From NCBI GenBank assembly GCA_963728145.1, contig CAVSJA010000009.1, positions 248,001-312,000 on the forward strand: a DNA stretch of 64,000 nt. Direction: 5' to 3'. Made by a program: the position numbers and the translations under genes. Source of the stretch: CAVSJA01 sp963728145. GTDB taxonomy: Bacteria; Bacteroidota; Bacteroidia; Chitinophagales; Chitinophagaceae. The notes beneath the pieces were generated by a model, which saw nothing but the letters and a program-made list of their open reading frames with translations, was not told the DNA's origin and ran no database searches. Below are positions 27,001 through 34,721 of the stretch, piece by piece. Every line of letters begins with the position of its first letter. Positions within the stretch are counted from its first letter, which is position 1.

Positions 27001-28274
27001 AAAAGATCATCATCAATTTGCTCAGCAATTCCTTTAAATACACACCTGACAATGGTACTGTACAGCTACAGGTATTAGAATCAATTGACAATTTCAAACC
27101 ATCATTCGAGAATCAACTGATCATCGAAAACAACAGGCAGGCGAAAAAGTTTCTTTATTTCTGCATTACAGATAATGGCATTGGTATTTCAAAAGAATCC
27201 ATCGATCACCTGTTTGAACGTTATTATCGCGTTTCTGATTCACACCTTGGATCAGGAATCGGTCTTGCCTTTGTAAAAACCCTGACCCAACTTCACAACG
27301 GGAATATTTCTGTCTTCAGCCAAAGGAATAAAGGAACAGAGTTCATTATTGCCATTCCCTCAACAAAGGCAGATTATAGTGAAAAGGAAAGGTGGATGAA
27401 AACGATCGAGCCGGTTGCGAGGTTAGAAAGCCTTTCACCGCATGCATCCTCACAAGCTCAACTGATATCATTGGATAAGCCATCCAATGGAAACAATCAT
27501 CATTCAAAAGATAATGTTATCCTGATCGTGGATGATAATGAAGAACTGAGAGAGTTTCTTAAGGAATCCCTGGAAGAGCAATACTCGATCATTGAAGCCC
27601 CTGATGGAAATGTTGCGATGGAAAAGACATTGGAATATTATCCTGATATTATCATCAGTGATATCATGATGCCGGTCATGGATGGAATTGAATATTGTCG
27701 CCAGGTAAAAGCATCACCTGAAACCGCTCATATACCTTTCATACTACTAACCGGGAAGGACAGTTTTGAAGCAAGGATCGATGGAACAGAAAAAGGAGCA
27801 GATTATTATTTCTCAAAACCACTCAGCACTGAACTTTTGTTGCTCACAATACGAAATGTACTTTCTCAAAAACAAAAAATAAAAGAACGTTATCAAAAAG
27901 ATCATCATGTAGAAGTGAAGGATCTTGCGCATTCGGCAAAAGACAAGGCATTTATTGAAGAGCTCATTAATATCATTGAAAACAATCTCTCCAAACCAGA
28001 ATTGGATATCGAATTTGTTTGCACGCAGATTGGGATGAGCAGAACCAAGCTATACAATAAAATAAAAAATATTACAGGGCAATCCATCGGTGATTTTATT
28101 CGAACCATCCGCTTAAGAAAGGCTGCCGCATTGATGAGCGATAGCGAGCTGTCACTTACCGATATCATGTACAGTGTCGGTATTCAAACCCAATCATATT
28201 TCTCCAAGGCGTTTAAGACGGAATTTGGCAAGACGCCTACGCAGTTCCTTAAGGATTTGGAGGCGAGGAAGTGA
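24099..28274 (+). CDS. Hybrid two-component system regulator (HTCS)
   Basis: Read from MLYKQGFFYSIVLILLLF (1,391 residues). After the signal come about fourteen beta-propeller repeats (EDKDGNIWIGTDDGGLN-like), a Y_Y_Y domain (FAYKLENWDKDW to FYVKASNNDG) and a transmembrane helix near 815. The histidine kinase follows with His861 in FTNISHEFRTPLSL and an ATPase with ITDNGIGI and GSGIGLAFVKTL. Next are a receiver with Asp1188 in ISDIMMPVMDG and a C-terminal AraC-type HTH (SYFSKAFKTEFGKTP). HTCS proteins bind an oligosaccharide in the periplasm and activate the adjacent PUL. Divergent from susC, it likely senses galacto-oligosaccharide. Confidence 0.95.
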   Translation: MLYKQGFFYSIVLILLLFPVREISAQSPVINFKHIRSENGLSNSTIETIFQDKRGFMWFGTRDGLNRFDGYQISVYKHDPEDSNSICDNYITSIAEDDQNNLWIGTLNGLNIFNPVTNTFTRFKHLPGDSRTIGSNYINHILFDSKKRVLVATVGGGVNVYDRASESFKLIPVISKTGLQEKQVNTLFEDSKGNLWAGAFTGLYLFNSPSGNFQPAQSNPRFREDQSNNSLSLAIRVIGEDKSGNLLLGTSDNGLVVYSVEYRTQKIFKHDPALSSSISSDLIRSILVTKNGQNWIGSVNGGLDLFDPAPQQFFNYQYQPDNPGSLSQRTVSALFEDKQGNIWIGTHRGGINLYMPGTEKFKLYRQKPESNSLSYNDVKAFCEDRNGNIWIGTDGGGLNLFNREKNNFKHYKYNPFNISSIGSNEVIDIMEDSDGNLWVGTWGGGLCLYNSKTDNFIRYSGKTRTLGDSIIRTEPEYIQSIFEDSKRNLWVATYFSGLHQLNRKTGKFTRITQSATNKTSLNGNNILALAEDKDGNIWIGTDDGGLNKLDASTGEFSHYFNYEEKKPDLRVLFVDSKGNLWLGQSGLYLFDKGKNSFLIFTNKADLSSIFIKGIVEDNNGILWISTSAGITKLNPETSDIRRYNTIDGLQGQEFEANAFLKTKDGYVFFGGVNGFNSFYPNEITTNNFIPPVFVTDLTVENNRVIGGTGNKILEKDISFTDKITLSHKEATFSFAFAALNFTAAENNQFAYKLENWDKDWIDAGSEKRVTYTNVSPGTYTFYVKASNNDGLWNEKGHSIEVTITPPFWQTWWFRVLAALTLITAGFYFFRFRRKIHLQKFEERKKEELHQLQLQFFTNISHEFRTPLSLITGPVEKLLKDNPSSKNNHAYQVIQRNANRLLQLINELMDFRKAESGVLKLQVMPGNVPVFINEIAEEFSELAIQKNISFTVTTGLLTEETWFDRQVLEKIIINLLSNSFKYTPDNGTVQLQVLESIDNFKPSFENQLIIENNRQAKKFLYFCITDNGIGISKESIDHLFERYYRVSDSHLGSGIGLAFVKTLTQLHNGNISVFSQRNKGTEFIIAIPSTKADYSEKERWMKTIEPVARLESLSPHASSQAQLISLDKPSNGNNHHSKDNVILIVDDNEELREFLKESLEEQYSIIEAPDGNVAMEKTLEYYPDIIISDIMMPVMDGIEYCRQVKASPETAHIPFILLTGKDSFEARIDGTEKGADYYFSKPLSTELLLLTIRNVLSQKQKIKERYQKDHHVEVKDLAHSAKDKAFIEELINIIENNLSKPELDIEFVCTQIGMSRTKLYNKIKNITGQSIGDFIRTIRLRKAAALMSDSELSLTDIMYSVGIQTQSYFSKAFKTEFGKTPTQFLKDLEARK

Positions 28275-28363
28275 GGTTGATGGGGTTGATAAGGTTGACA
28301 GGGTTGATAAAGAATTAATTTCCAGCGTATCAACCTCATTAACCCCATCAACCCTATTAACCT
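28271..28363. repeat. GGTTGA-word inverted repeat
   Basis: The left arm repeats GTTGATGGGGTTGATAAGG words and the right arm carries the complement (ATCAACCTCATTAACCCCAT). It starts within the HTCS stop region and could act as its terminator. Related copies lie at 37984, 58900 and 63033. Confidence 0.7.
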
Positions 28364-28405
28364 TCCATCGTGGCGCAGCATTTGAGCAATGTTTTGAAAA
28401 AAGGC

Positions 28406-28813
28406 ATGCTCGCTAATATTATGATAATATCTGTATTGGTCTTCGCCATTTGGTATATGTTCCTTGAGGAGGAGATTTTCGGTTTTGTGAACAAGTTGTT
28501 TGGCGGAAGAGATAAAAAGTGGCAGAAACCGATTTATACCTGTCCCGCCTGCATGGCTCCATGGTGGGGGACCTTGATTTATTTCGCATTGCATTACGCA
28601 GGCTTCGAAAGTTTTTCGAATATACACTGGACCGTTATTCTCGTTACCGTTATAGGTTCAACGGGGTTAAATGCAATTTTGTTGAAATTGTTTTCAAAAG
28701 ATGATCAAATAATAAAAGAATTGAAGAAAGAGAATGAAGAAAAAGAAGATCATAGTTCGGATGGATTTATTTCTTCTCCCCGGAAATATCAAACGAGAAA
28801 CCAGGAATCATAG
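28406..28813 (+). CDS. Small membrane protein with CPxC motif, hypothetical
   Basis: A 135-residue product from ATG 28406; an in-frame GTG at 28370 would add 12 residues. A first hydrophobic helix (IMIISVLVFAIWYMF) is followed by YTCPACMAPWWGTLIYF. Two further hydrophobic segments (WTVILVTVIGSTGLNAILL) lead to a charged C-terminal tail (EELKKENEEKE-like). The CPxC pair could bind metal or form a disulfide. The pattern recalls short DUF1360-like membrane proteins, but I cannot confirm the family. Confidence 0.6.
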   Translation: MLANIMIISVLVFAIWYMFLEEEIFGFVNKLFGGRDKKWQKPIYTCPACMAPWWGTLIYFALHYAGFESFSNIHWTVILVTVIGSTGLNAILLKLFSKDDQIIKELKKENEEKEDHSSDGFISSPRKYQTRNQES

Positions 28814-28855
28814 AAAAAGAAGTACATCCCAATAGCTATAGGAATCAATATAAAA

Positions 28856-28873
28856 TCCCGATAGCTATCGGGA
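28856..28873. repeat. 18-base palindrome TCCCGAT..ATCGGGA
   Basis: A perfect palindrome, TCCCGATAGCTATCGGGA. Near-identical units lie at 10700-10717, where one interrupts element B, and at 58957-58973, inside a GGTTGA-word repeat. A decayed copy is visible about 20 bases to the left. Confidence 0.65.
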
Positions 28874-28897
28874 GCAATAAAAAATAGGAAATAGAAA

Positions 28898-28920
28898 AGG
28901 CCCCCGCCTTGGGGGGGCCT
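28898..28920 (-). terminator. Intrinsic terminator of the 63-residue protein gene
   Basis: AGGCCCCC and GGGGGGCCT pair over a short loop. On the minus strand the stem runs into CCTTTTCTATTT, placing it 25 bases after the stop of the gene at 28946-29137. Confidence 0.65.
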
Positions 28921-28945
28921 ATAAAAAGAATACGGGTTCTTTCTT

Positions 28946-29137
28946 TCAATGTTTATAGCTGGTTCCTGCGGTAGTTTTATTAGTTGTCATAGCTCCGCCA
29001 AAAACTTTCCTACCCCTGTCTTTCAGATTTGTCAAAAAATCTGTGCGCTGCTGAGGCGTCATCTTGCGATACTTATAATATGCAAATGCAGCTGCTCCCG
29101 CTAACAAAAGACTTCCGAAAGATTTATTCATCTTCAT
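28946..29137 (-). CDS. Small membrane-associated protein, hypothetical
   Basis: 63 residues: a hydrophobic N-terminal helix (SFGSLLLAGAAAFAYYKYRK) and then a basic amphipathic stretch (MTPQQRTDFLTNLKDRGRKV). The design resembles YtxH-like small envelope proteins. A terminator follows closely, which supports a real monocistronic gene. The second Met (29131) is an equally possible start. Confidence 0.6.
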   Translation of the reverse strand: MKMNKSFGSLLLAGAAAFAYYKYRKMTPQQRTDFLTNLKDRGRKVFGGAMTTNKTTAGTSYKH

Positions 29138-29202
29138 AATTCAAAATTTAAAGGATTCACGAATTTGTTTGATTAGATACTGAAAAGATCGTACCAAAGT
29201 CA

Positions 29203-29340
29203 ATGGGCAATAGGCTCAATGGGCAATAAGCAATAAGCAATTGGCAATTGGCAAACAAACCCTCTATCCAGTATATTCTTGCCTATTTGTTCGTTGACTA
29301 TTGCCCATTGCCTATTGTCTATTGCCTATTGCTTATTGCA
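29203..29340. repeat. GCAATAG-word inverted repeat
   Basis: The left arm is AATGGGCAATAAGCAATAAG-type words and the right arm TTGCCCATTGCCTATTGTCT-type words, complementary across a centre of about 50 bases. It fills the gap between two small minus-strand genes and runs to the very end of the downstream one. Confidence 0.7.
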
Positions 29341-29530
29341 TCTTAATTTGAGGAGGTGTCTCTTCTGGAAGATCCGGTTCCAGAGGACCATCTGGTTCAT
29401 ACTCATCCGGATCCTCATCAGGAATACCGGGATTTTCTGGAATTCTTTCTGGTTGGATCTCAGGTTTCGGATCTTTTTTAGGATCCTCAACTGGTTGATC
29501 AGGTTTTTGATTCTTATTTTTTTTGTTCAT
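29333..29530 (-). CDS. Small Pro/Glu/Asp-rich protein, hypothetical
   Basis: The 65-residue sequence is low complexity: a basic start (MNKKNKNQKPDQ) followed by proline- and acid-rich text (PERIPENPGIPDEDPDEYEP). It is probably intrinsically disordered. No signal peptide or domain is seen. The codon pattern is consistent with coding, but there is no independent support, and its 3' end lies in the word repeat. Confidence 0.45.
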   Translation of the reverse strand: MNKKNKNQKPDQPVEDPKKDPKPEIQPERIPENPGIPDEDPDEYEPDGPLEPDLPEETPPQIKMQ

Positions 29531-29805
29531 TGTAATTTGGTTTTATAGAATTAGTTCCTCTAAATCACCTAAAAAACCATACCCTATTTTATTTTGAATG
29601 AGTATTCATTCTTTATCAATGAACATCCCTTTGCCCATTTTGCAGTAGTCGGGCAAAAAATCCCCAATGACTTTAAAATGGAAACCAGTCAATCAATTGA
29701 TAGCTATAAATGGCATAATAATTTAAGAAAAGGGAGTGCCGCTTAGGCTTGAACCTGTTCCTCTGGCTAAGCCGGAGGGATAATTACTAACGAAAATTAT
29801 AAAAC

Positions 29806-30390
29806 ATGAAATCCAGAAATTGGTTCCTGGTTGCTGGTCTGGCAATTGGATTAGCAGCCTGCCAGGATAATAAAACTGCCAATGATGAAGACGGTAGCCG
29901 TATTTCAAACGCAACTAACCCGGACAACAATAATGATGTGCCCCAGGCTACTCGTACCAGCTTTGAAACAAAGTATCCAACTGCAAGCAATGTACGTTGG
30001 GTAAGAATTGAGCCAAATGACAAAATGGAGATTGACAACACTGATGTCCGTTATAATCTTGACGCAAACGATTACCAGGTAAGATTTAACATGGACAATA
30101 TGGACTACATCGCATGGTATGATGATGGAACGTGGATCTATAGTACGGCAAGGGTTCCCGACCATTCTTTGTTGCCGGCTGCAGTTAATGAACGGCTTAG
30201 AACAGACTATCCGGGATTCACCATTGTAGATGTTAATAAAGAGAACGACAAAGACAGGGCGATGTATGAAGTAAATATTGAAAAGGGATCCGACAAATGG
30301 AAACTTCTGATAAATGAAAATGGTGAAGTGATAAAGAAGAAGGGTCGCGACGATAAAAAAGGTGAAAAGGAAAAGAAAGACATAAAATAG
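29806..30390 (+). CDS. PepSY-like (DUF2874) lipoprotein
   Basis: The 194-residue lipoprotein (lipobox GLAAC) has two beta-lactamase-inhibitor-like/PepSY-like repeats: TSFETKYPTASNVRWVRIE...YIAWYDDGTWIYSTARV, and AAVNERLRTDYPGFTIVDV...WKLLINENGEVI. The family is abundant in Bacteroidota envelopes and is thought to bind peptides or inhibit proteases, without a proven role. A lysine-rich tail ends the protein. A strong terminator follows 25 bases after the stop. Confidence 0.8.
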   Translation: MKSRNWFLVAGLAIGLAACQDNKTANDEDGSRISNATNPDNNNDVPQATRTSFETKYPTASNVRWVRIEPNDKMEIDNTDVRYNLDANDYQVRFNMDNMDYIAWYDDGTWIYSTARVPDHSLLPAAVNERLRTDYPGFTIVDVNKENDKDRAMYEVNIEKGSDKWKLLINENGEVIKKKGRDDKKGEKEKKDIK

Positions 30391-30414
30391 TCTATCTGGT
30401 GCATCTATGAAACG

Positions 30415-30455
30415 AAGCCCCGTCTTCCGGTAACTCGGGAGGCGGGGCTTTTTTT
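30415..30455 (+). terminator. Intrinsic terminator of the PepSY-like gene
   Basis: AAGCCCCGTCTTCC pairs with GGGAGGCGGGGCTT and is followed by a run of seven T. It lies directly downstream of the lipoprotein gene ending at 30390. Confidence 0.9.
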
Positions 30456-30458
30456 GTG

Positions 30459-30600
30459 TGAACAGAAGAACAGAAGAACCGATGAACAGTAGAACAGTAG
30501 ATCAGAGGAACAGAGAATCCGGACGTAGTCTGTAATCTGCAATACATCTACACTTTATCAATAGATCACTTTCCTTGATTCGTCTGTTCTTCTGTTCAAA
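30459..30600. repeat. GAACAGTAGAACAG-word repeat
   Basis: The left arm repeats GAACAGAAGAACAG and GAACAGTAGAACAG words, and the complementary TCTGTTCTTCTGTTC lies at the right end. The architecture matches the GCAATAG and GGTTGA families, but the word is unrelated. No ORF is present. Confidence 0.55.
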
Positions 30601-30649
30601 GCGAAGTGTATCCTGGAATTTTCTTAACTTATAGATACAAACTCCTGCT

Positions 30650-32359
30650 ATGAGATTACCATTCTTAATCTTCAGCCTTTTTTTATTTCTAAGCAGTCAT
30701 TCACAACAACCAATCTTAATTACGTTTCCTCAAAAGCATAGCTCAACAGCATTGGATGGTCGATTGCTTCTACTCATCTCAAAAAATAATAAAGAGGAAC
30801 CTCGGTTTCAGATATCGGATGGACCGGCTTCGCAAGCTGCATTTGGACAGGATGTCGAGAATTGGAAAGCCGGAGAATCAAAAGCTTTTACAGCAAAGGA
30901 ATTCGGCTACCCGATTCAAAATCTTAATGATCTTCCGGCAGGAGAATATTATGTGCAGGCTTTGTTGCATAAATATGAAACATTCAAAAGAAAGGATGGT
31001 CACGTAGTCAAATTACCAATGGATCGTGGTGAAGGGCAACAATGGAATAGGGCTCCAGGAAATCTTTATTCTAAACCAGAAAAAATTCGGATTGATCCAC
31101 GGTTAAAAAATATAATTCGGATTGAACTAACCGAGATCATTCCTCCAGTCAAAGAGCCTGCAGACACAAAATATATTAAGCATATAAAGATCCAGAGCAA
31201 ATTGCTTACTGAGTTTTGGGGCAGGCCAATGTTTCTCGGTGCGCATGTTTTATTGCCGGAAGGATGGGATGAACATCCCAATGCAAAATATCCGTTAGCA
31301 ATTTTTCATGGACATTTTCCAAATGATTTTGGTGGCTTCAGGACCACGCCCCCCGATACAAGTCTAAAACCTGATTATAGCGAACGATTCAAAATATCTG
31401 GCTATAACCGCATCGTTCAACAAGAAGCTTATGACTTTTATAAAAAATGGACAGGGCCAGATTTTCCAAGAGTGCTTGCGATAGAGATTCAACATGCAAA
31501 TCCTTTTTATGATGATTCTTATGCGGTCAATTCAACGAATATTGGCCCATATGGAGATGCGATAACGTATGAACTCATTCCCGAAATCGAAAAGCGATTT
31601 CGTGGCATCGGACAAGGATGGGCCAGGTTTATGTATGGCGGTTCAACCGGTGGATGGGAAGTATTGGCCGCACAAACATTTTATCCGGATGAATACAACG
31701 GTTGTTATTGCGCTTGTCCCGACCCGATAGATTTCAGAGCCTATACTGTTGTAGATATTTATAAAGATAAAAATGCCTACTGGTTGGAAGGTGATTTTAA
31801 AAAAACACCGAGACCAGGATTAAGAAATTACCTTGGACATGTGAGTGCAACCTTGCAGGAAATGAACTACCGGGAATTGGTATTGGGTACAAAATCCAGA
31901 AGTGGACAACAATGGGATATTTGGGAAGCAGTTTATTCACCTGTTGGGAAAGATGGCTATCCAAAACCAATCTGGGATAAGGTCACCGGGGTGATCGATA
32001 GTATCACTGCAGTTTATTGGAAAGAGAATTATGATCTGGCTTATATCCTGAAAAGAGATTGGCCGAAGCTTGGCGAAAAATTGAAAGGAAAGATCCATAT
32101 CTATTGCGGTGATATGGATAATTATTATTTGAATAATGCTGTCTACCTAACCGAAGAAATACTTAAGTCATTGAAGGATCCATCCTATGATGGGGAAGTT
32201 GATTACGGAGACCGGGCAGAACATTGCTGGAATGGGGATCATACTCAACCAAATTATATTTCACGCTTGCGTTATCACCAGATGTTCATTCCTAAATGGG
32301 CAGAAGAAGTGAAAAAGCGTGCTCCTGTAGGAGCTGATTTGACGAGTTGGAGATATTGA
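30650..32359 (+). CDS. Secreted putative esterase (alpha/beta hydrolase)
   Basis: The 569-residue protein has a signal peptide (MRLPFLIFSLFLFLSSHS). A beta-rich N-terminal half leads to an alpha/beta-hydrolase half. There YPLAIFHGHFP is an oxyanion-strand candidate, FMYGGSTGGWEVLA holds the nucleophile Ser in G-x-S-x-G, IHIYCGDMDN is a late acid candidate and AEHCWNGDH may carry the His. The family resembles putative secreted esterases annotated only generally. The natural substrate is unknown. It stands alone, followed by a word repeat and an M48 peptidase. Confidence 0.75.
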   Translation: MRLPFLIFSLFLFLSSHSQQPILITFPQKHSSTALDGRLLLLISKNNKEEPRFQISDGPASQAAFGQDVENWKAGESKAFTAKEFGYPIQNLNDLPAGEYYVQALLHKYETFKRKDGHVVKLPMDRGEGQQWNRAPGNLYSKPEKIRIDPRLKNIIRIELTEIIPPVKEPADTKYIKHIKIQSKLLTEFWGRPMFLGAHVLLPEGWDEHPNAKYPLAIFHGHFPNDFGGFRTTPPDTSLKPDYSERFKISGYNRIVQQEAYDFYKKWTGPDFPRVLAIEIQHANPFYDDSYAVNSTNIGPYGDAITYELIPEIEKRFRGIGQGWARFMYGGSTGGWEVLAAQTFYPDEYNGCYCACPDPIDFRAYTVVDIYKDKNAYWLEGDFKKTPRPGLRNYLGHVSATLQEMNYRELVLGTKSRSGQQWDIWEAVYSPVGKDGYPKPIWDKVTGVIDSITAVYWKENYDLAYILKRDWPKLGEKLKGKIHIYCGDMDNYYLNNAVYLTEEILKSLKDPSYDGEVDYGDRAEHCWNGDHTQPNYISRLRYHQMFIPKWAEEVKKRAPVGADLTSWRY

Positions 32360-32425
32360 GCAATAAGCAATGGGCAATAGGCAATAGGCAAATTATCCTG
32401 CTATTCGGGATTCTTGCCTATTGCC
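32358..32425. repeat. GCAATAG-word inverted repeat
   Basis: GAGCAATAAGCAATGGGCAA words are answered by TTCTTGCCTATTGCC about 20 bases later. It overlaps the stop of the esterase gene, and a naive long frame of the next gene reads through it. Confidence 0.65.
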
Positions 32426-32514
32426 TCTTGGCCTTAAAATATCTGTTAATTGAATTCTCTCTAACAAAACAATCCGCCGAATATTTGTTAATTTATGATA
32501 CAATAAAATATAGA

Positions 32515-33357
32515 ATGAATATGAGGCGAATAGTTTGGGTGTTCTTACTTTTTGTCGGCAGTTTTTCTTTTGCCAGTCCTCGAACAGCAGATCCTGTTTC
32601 GAATATTGTTGAAGAAATTATCGAAACGATTGGATTAAAAGCAAATTTTAAGATGAGGCCAGCACAAGTGCCGAATGCGATTGCGATTACCTATAAGGGT
32701 GAGCGATTTGTTTTGTACAATCCTGTATTTCTCCAGGCGCTTACGGAAGCAACTGGAAACAAATGGGCGGCAGTAAGTGTATTAGCCCACGAAATAGGGC
32801 ATCACCTGAATGGACATACATTGGATGGATTTGGAAGTCAACCCGGAAAAGAGCTGGAAGCCGATGAATTTTCTGGTTTCGTTCTCCGCAGAATGGGTGC
32901 TTCCCTTGAGCAGGCCCAGGCTGCAATGAAATTAGCAGGAAATAGAAAGCCGTCTTCAACTCATCCTCCTCAATCGGAAAGACTTTATGCCATCGCAAAG
33001 GGATGGAATAATGCTGACCCAACTCTTGGAAATGAAATCGTTTTCTCTAAACCTGAAGTGCCGAAGAAACAACCGGCTGAAATGAGTCTATCTGAACAGG
33101 CAATACTCAATCCAAAATATGTATGGAAAAAAGTTGATTTCCCTGGTGATCGTTCCGCGAAATATTATATCACTGTTCGTTCGAGTCTCGTTCGGATAGA
33201 AAATAATGAACTTACTGTTATTGGTAAGATGGTTGAACTGGAAGACCGCAATTATCCTTATTTCATCCGGCTTGCAAATAGCAAAATCCTTCTTATTGGC
33301 AATGATGGCAAGTTGATTACCGAGGATGGTAAATGGATTGGGTCGTTGCATTCGTGA
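32515..33357 (+). CDS. Secreted M48-family zinc metallopeptidase
   Basis: I start at MNMRRIVWVFLLFVGSF, a signal peptide, giving 280 residues; the longer frame reads through an intergenic repeat. The zinc motif is AHEIGHHLNGH (His92, Glu93, His96), with the third ligand expected in LEADEFSGFVL. STHPPQSER is the conserved M48 substrate-groove motif. It differs from HtpX in lacking transmembrane helices and resembles periplasmic M48 (BepA-like) peptidases without the TPR part. The last 90 residues are a beta-rich extension of unknown role. It probably acts in envelope protein quality control. Confidence 0.82.
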   Translation: MNMRRIVWVFLLFVGSFSFASPRTADPVSNIVEEIIETIGLKANFKMRPAQVPNAIAITYKGERFVLYNPVFLQALTEATGNKWAAVSVLAHEIGHHLNGHTLDGFGSQPGKELEADEFSGFVLRRMGASLEQAQAAMKLAGNRKPSSTHPPQSERLYAIAKGWNNADPTLGNEIVFSKPEVPKKQPAEMSLSEQAILNPKYVWKKVDFPGDRSAKYYITVRSSLVRIENNELTVIGKMVELEDRNYPYFIRLANSKILLIGNDGKLITEDGKWIGSLHS

Positions 33358-33374
33358 CTTAAGATTTCCTCTGA

Positions 33375-33587
33375 GTCCTCCCCCCTTGAACCTTGTCATT
33401 TCGAGCCCGGTCAATAAAGATCACTCCGCATAAGGGAAAGTAGGGCGAGAAATCTGCACAATTGGAGACTCCGTGTAATTTCGAATTGAAGCAGAACCGC
33501 CGCTTGTGCAGATTTCTCGCCCTGATGCCCTCATTCAATTAATTTCATTTAATGACCGGGCTCGAAATGACAAGGTTCAAGGGGGGA
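33375..33587. repeat. Palindromic element family B, copy 2
   Basis: The ends (GTCC...CTTGAACCTTGTCATTTC and GAAATGACAAGGTTCAAG...GGAC) match copy 1 at 10622-10855. The internal stem AGGGCGAGAAATCTGCACAA / TTGTGCAGATTTCTCGCCCT is intact here. No ORF is present. Confidence 0.85.
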
Positions 33588-33646
33588 CGCGGAGGAAGTC
33601 ATGTACACGCATTACGAGACCTGGAAACATTAAATTCTTCTTACAT

Positions 33647-34189
33647 TTAAAGCTCGGCTTGCTTAGAGGGAACTCGTTCAGTTGTCTGATCACCTTTCAA
33701 TGAAAATGGAAATACGATCGATACGAATGATCCTGTACTGATATTGCCAATCACCGCGTTTGCAAATACCATGAATGCCAATCCGTTTGTTTTATCGTGA
33801 ATTGAATTAGCAGGTGTACCTCTTAGAATTTTTTCGGTTTGGCCTGGATGTAATAATCCGGGTACCAACAGAATTAAAAGGATACTGCAAATCACGCAGG
33901 AAATAACAACTCCGATAGCTGTAACAAGATGCCCGGCGGCAAACATTGAAACAGTACTGGCATTATCCTTTCTTTTATCATTGAATCGAATCAGAAATAC
34001 AACAACAACGATCAGGAATAAGAAATTTCCGAGATAGAGTACCCATGCATCTCCAAACAAAGCATGTTTGATAAATACAAATACGGGAATGCAATAAACT
34101 ACTGCCGCAATCAACCCATGTTTCAAAAAAACCGGCCAATGAACATGTCTGAACATTTCAGTTCTTTCCTCTGAATGATAAAAAATCAT
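33647..34189 (-). CDS. Four-helix membrane protein, hypothetical
   Basis: The start is either ATG 34189 (180 residues) or ATG 34156 (169 residues). About four transmembrane helices are visible: FLKHGLIAAVVYCIPVFVFI, VLYLGNFLFLIVVVVFLIRF, LVTAIGVVISCVICSILLIL, and a weaker one near the C-terminus (FVSIVFPFSL). The organisation resembles DUF4199-type membrane proteins of Bacteroidota, but I see no decisive motif. It is transcribed away from the micropeptide unit at 34286-34498. Confidence 0.6.
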   Translation of the reverse strand: MIFYHSEERTEMFRHVHWPVFLKHGLIAAVVYCIPVFVFIKHALFGDAWVLYLGNFLFLIVVVVFLIRFNDKRKDNASTVSMFAAGHLVTAIGVVISCVICSILLILLVPGLLHPGQTEKILRGTPANSIHDKTNGLAFMVFANAVIGNISTGSFVSIVFPFSLKGDQTTERVPSKQAEL

Positions 34190-34204
34190 TCCTTCCTTTA
34201 AACA

Positions 34205-34272
34205 AGAGGCAAAAGGCAAGGGGCAAGAGGCAATGGGTTAAAATTGCCCCTTGCCCCTTGCCTTTTGCCTCT
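34205..34272. repeat. GGCAAAAGGCAAGG-word inverted repeat
   Basis: AGAGGCAAAAGGCAAGG words on the left pair with CCTTGCCTTTTGCCTCT on the right, making a nearly perfect hairpin. It lies directly upstream of the ECF-like promoter at 34286, and a similar repeat lies directly upstream of the second promoter at 35674. Confidence 0.75.
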
Positions 34273-34285
34273 TTCTTGCAGCAAC

Positions 34286-34313
34286 TGTAACCTGGTTAAA
34301 AGTTCTGCGTCCT
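34286..34313 (+). promoter_or_regulatory. ECF-sigma-type promoter of micropeptide 1
   Basis: TGTAACC (34286-34292), 15 bases, then CGTCCT (34308-34313). This fits the AAC / CGTC boxes of extracytoplasmic-function sigma promoters. The second copy at 35674 has the same boxes and spacing, and TTAAAAG is shared between the boxes. The start codon lies 64 bases after CGTC. Confidence 0.65.
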
Positions 34314-34371
34314 ATTCATGTACTGATTAAGAAACAATAAAAAAGCATTCATAACCATAAAAATATTAGTC

Positions 34372-34440
34372 ATGAGAGGCAAATACATCACAACCCAGAT
34401 CAGGCTTGCAGCTTTATCGGGTTCACGCAGAAAAAGCTAA
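34372..34440 (+). CDS. 22-residue cationic micropeptide 1 (undescribed)
   Basis: The peptide starts MRGKYITTQIRL and ends with a basic RRKS tail. The copy at 35761 matches at 19 of 22 residues. The two DNA copies differ at 12 codons, nine of them synonymous, and the three replacements are conservative (Arg/Lys twice, Ser/Ala once). That is the signature of selection on a protein. Both ATGs follow the identical ATTAGTC and lack a Shine-Dalgarno sequence. The unit is self-contained: its own ECF-like promoter, a roughly 50-base leader and a terminator. The function is unknown. A membrane-active, signalling or stress peptide is conceivable. Confidence 0.7.
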   Translation: MRGKYITTQIRLAALSGSRRKS

Positions 34441-34465
34441 TTATTAGGAAAGTATAGCCATAGTA

Positions 34466-34498
34466 AGTCCTCCCGTCTAAGCCGGGGGGACTTTTTTT
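34466..34498 (+). terminator. Terminator of micropeptide unit 1
   Basis: AGTCCTCCC pairs with GGGGGGACT around GTCTAAGCC, followed by seven T. It lies 25 bases after the micropeptide stop. Confidence 0.88.
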
Positions 34499-34525
34499 AT
34501 TCGGAGAACTTCCATCTTGTTCCTT

Positions 34526-34646
34526 CCTCCCTCCGTGCTGTCATTCCCACGAAAGTGGGAACCTGTCTTCCGTGGCCCGTCATTCCCGTCCCGCCAAAGG
34601 CGGGAGGAATCTCTGCCACGGAGGACACGGATAGCACGGAGGAGGG
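34526..34646. repeat. Nested palindromic element family C
   Basis: The outer arms are CCTCCCTCCGTGCT and AGCACGGAGGAGGG, and the inner arms CTTCCGTGGC and GCCACGGAG. Two central stems lie inside, CCCACGAAAGTGGG and TCCCGCCAAAGGCGGGA. It lies between the terminator of the micropeptide and the DUF6089 gene. The central stem resembles the palindrome at 189-212. Confidence 0.7.
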
Positions 34647-34721
34647 TTCGGTGAACAATTTATGAGGGGGATATAGCGTTTTGAGCATTGGCAAGCAGCC
34701 GTTTACCCGAAACCCCAATTC

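Noticed and set aside
28184..28627. 147-residue minus-strand frame
   Set aside because: It crosses a word repeat and lies antisense to the HTCS end and to the CPxC membrane protein; low-complexity text.
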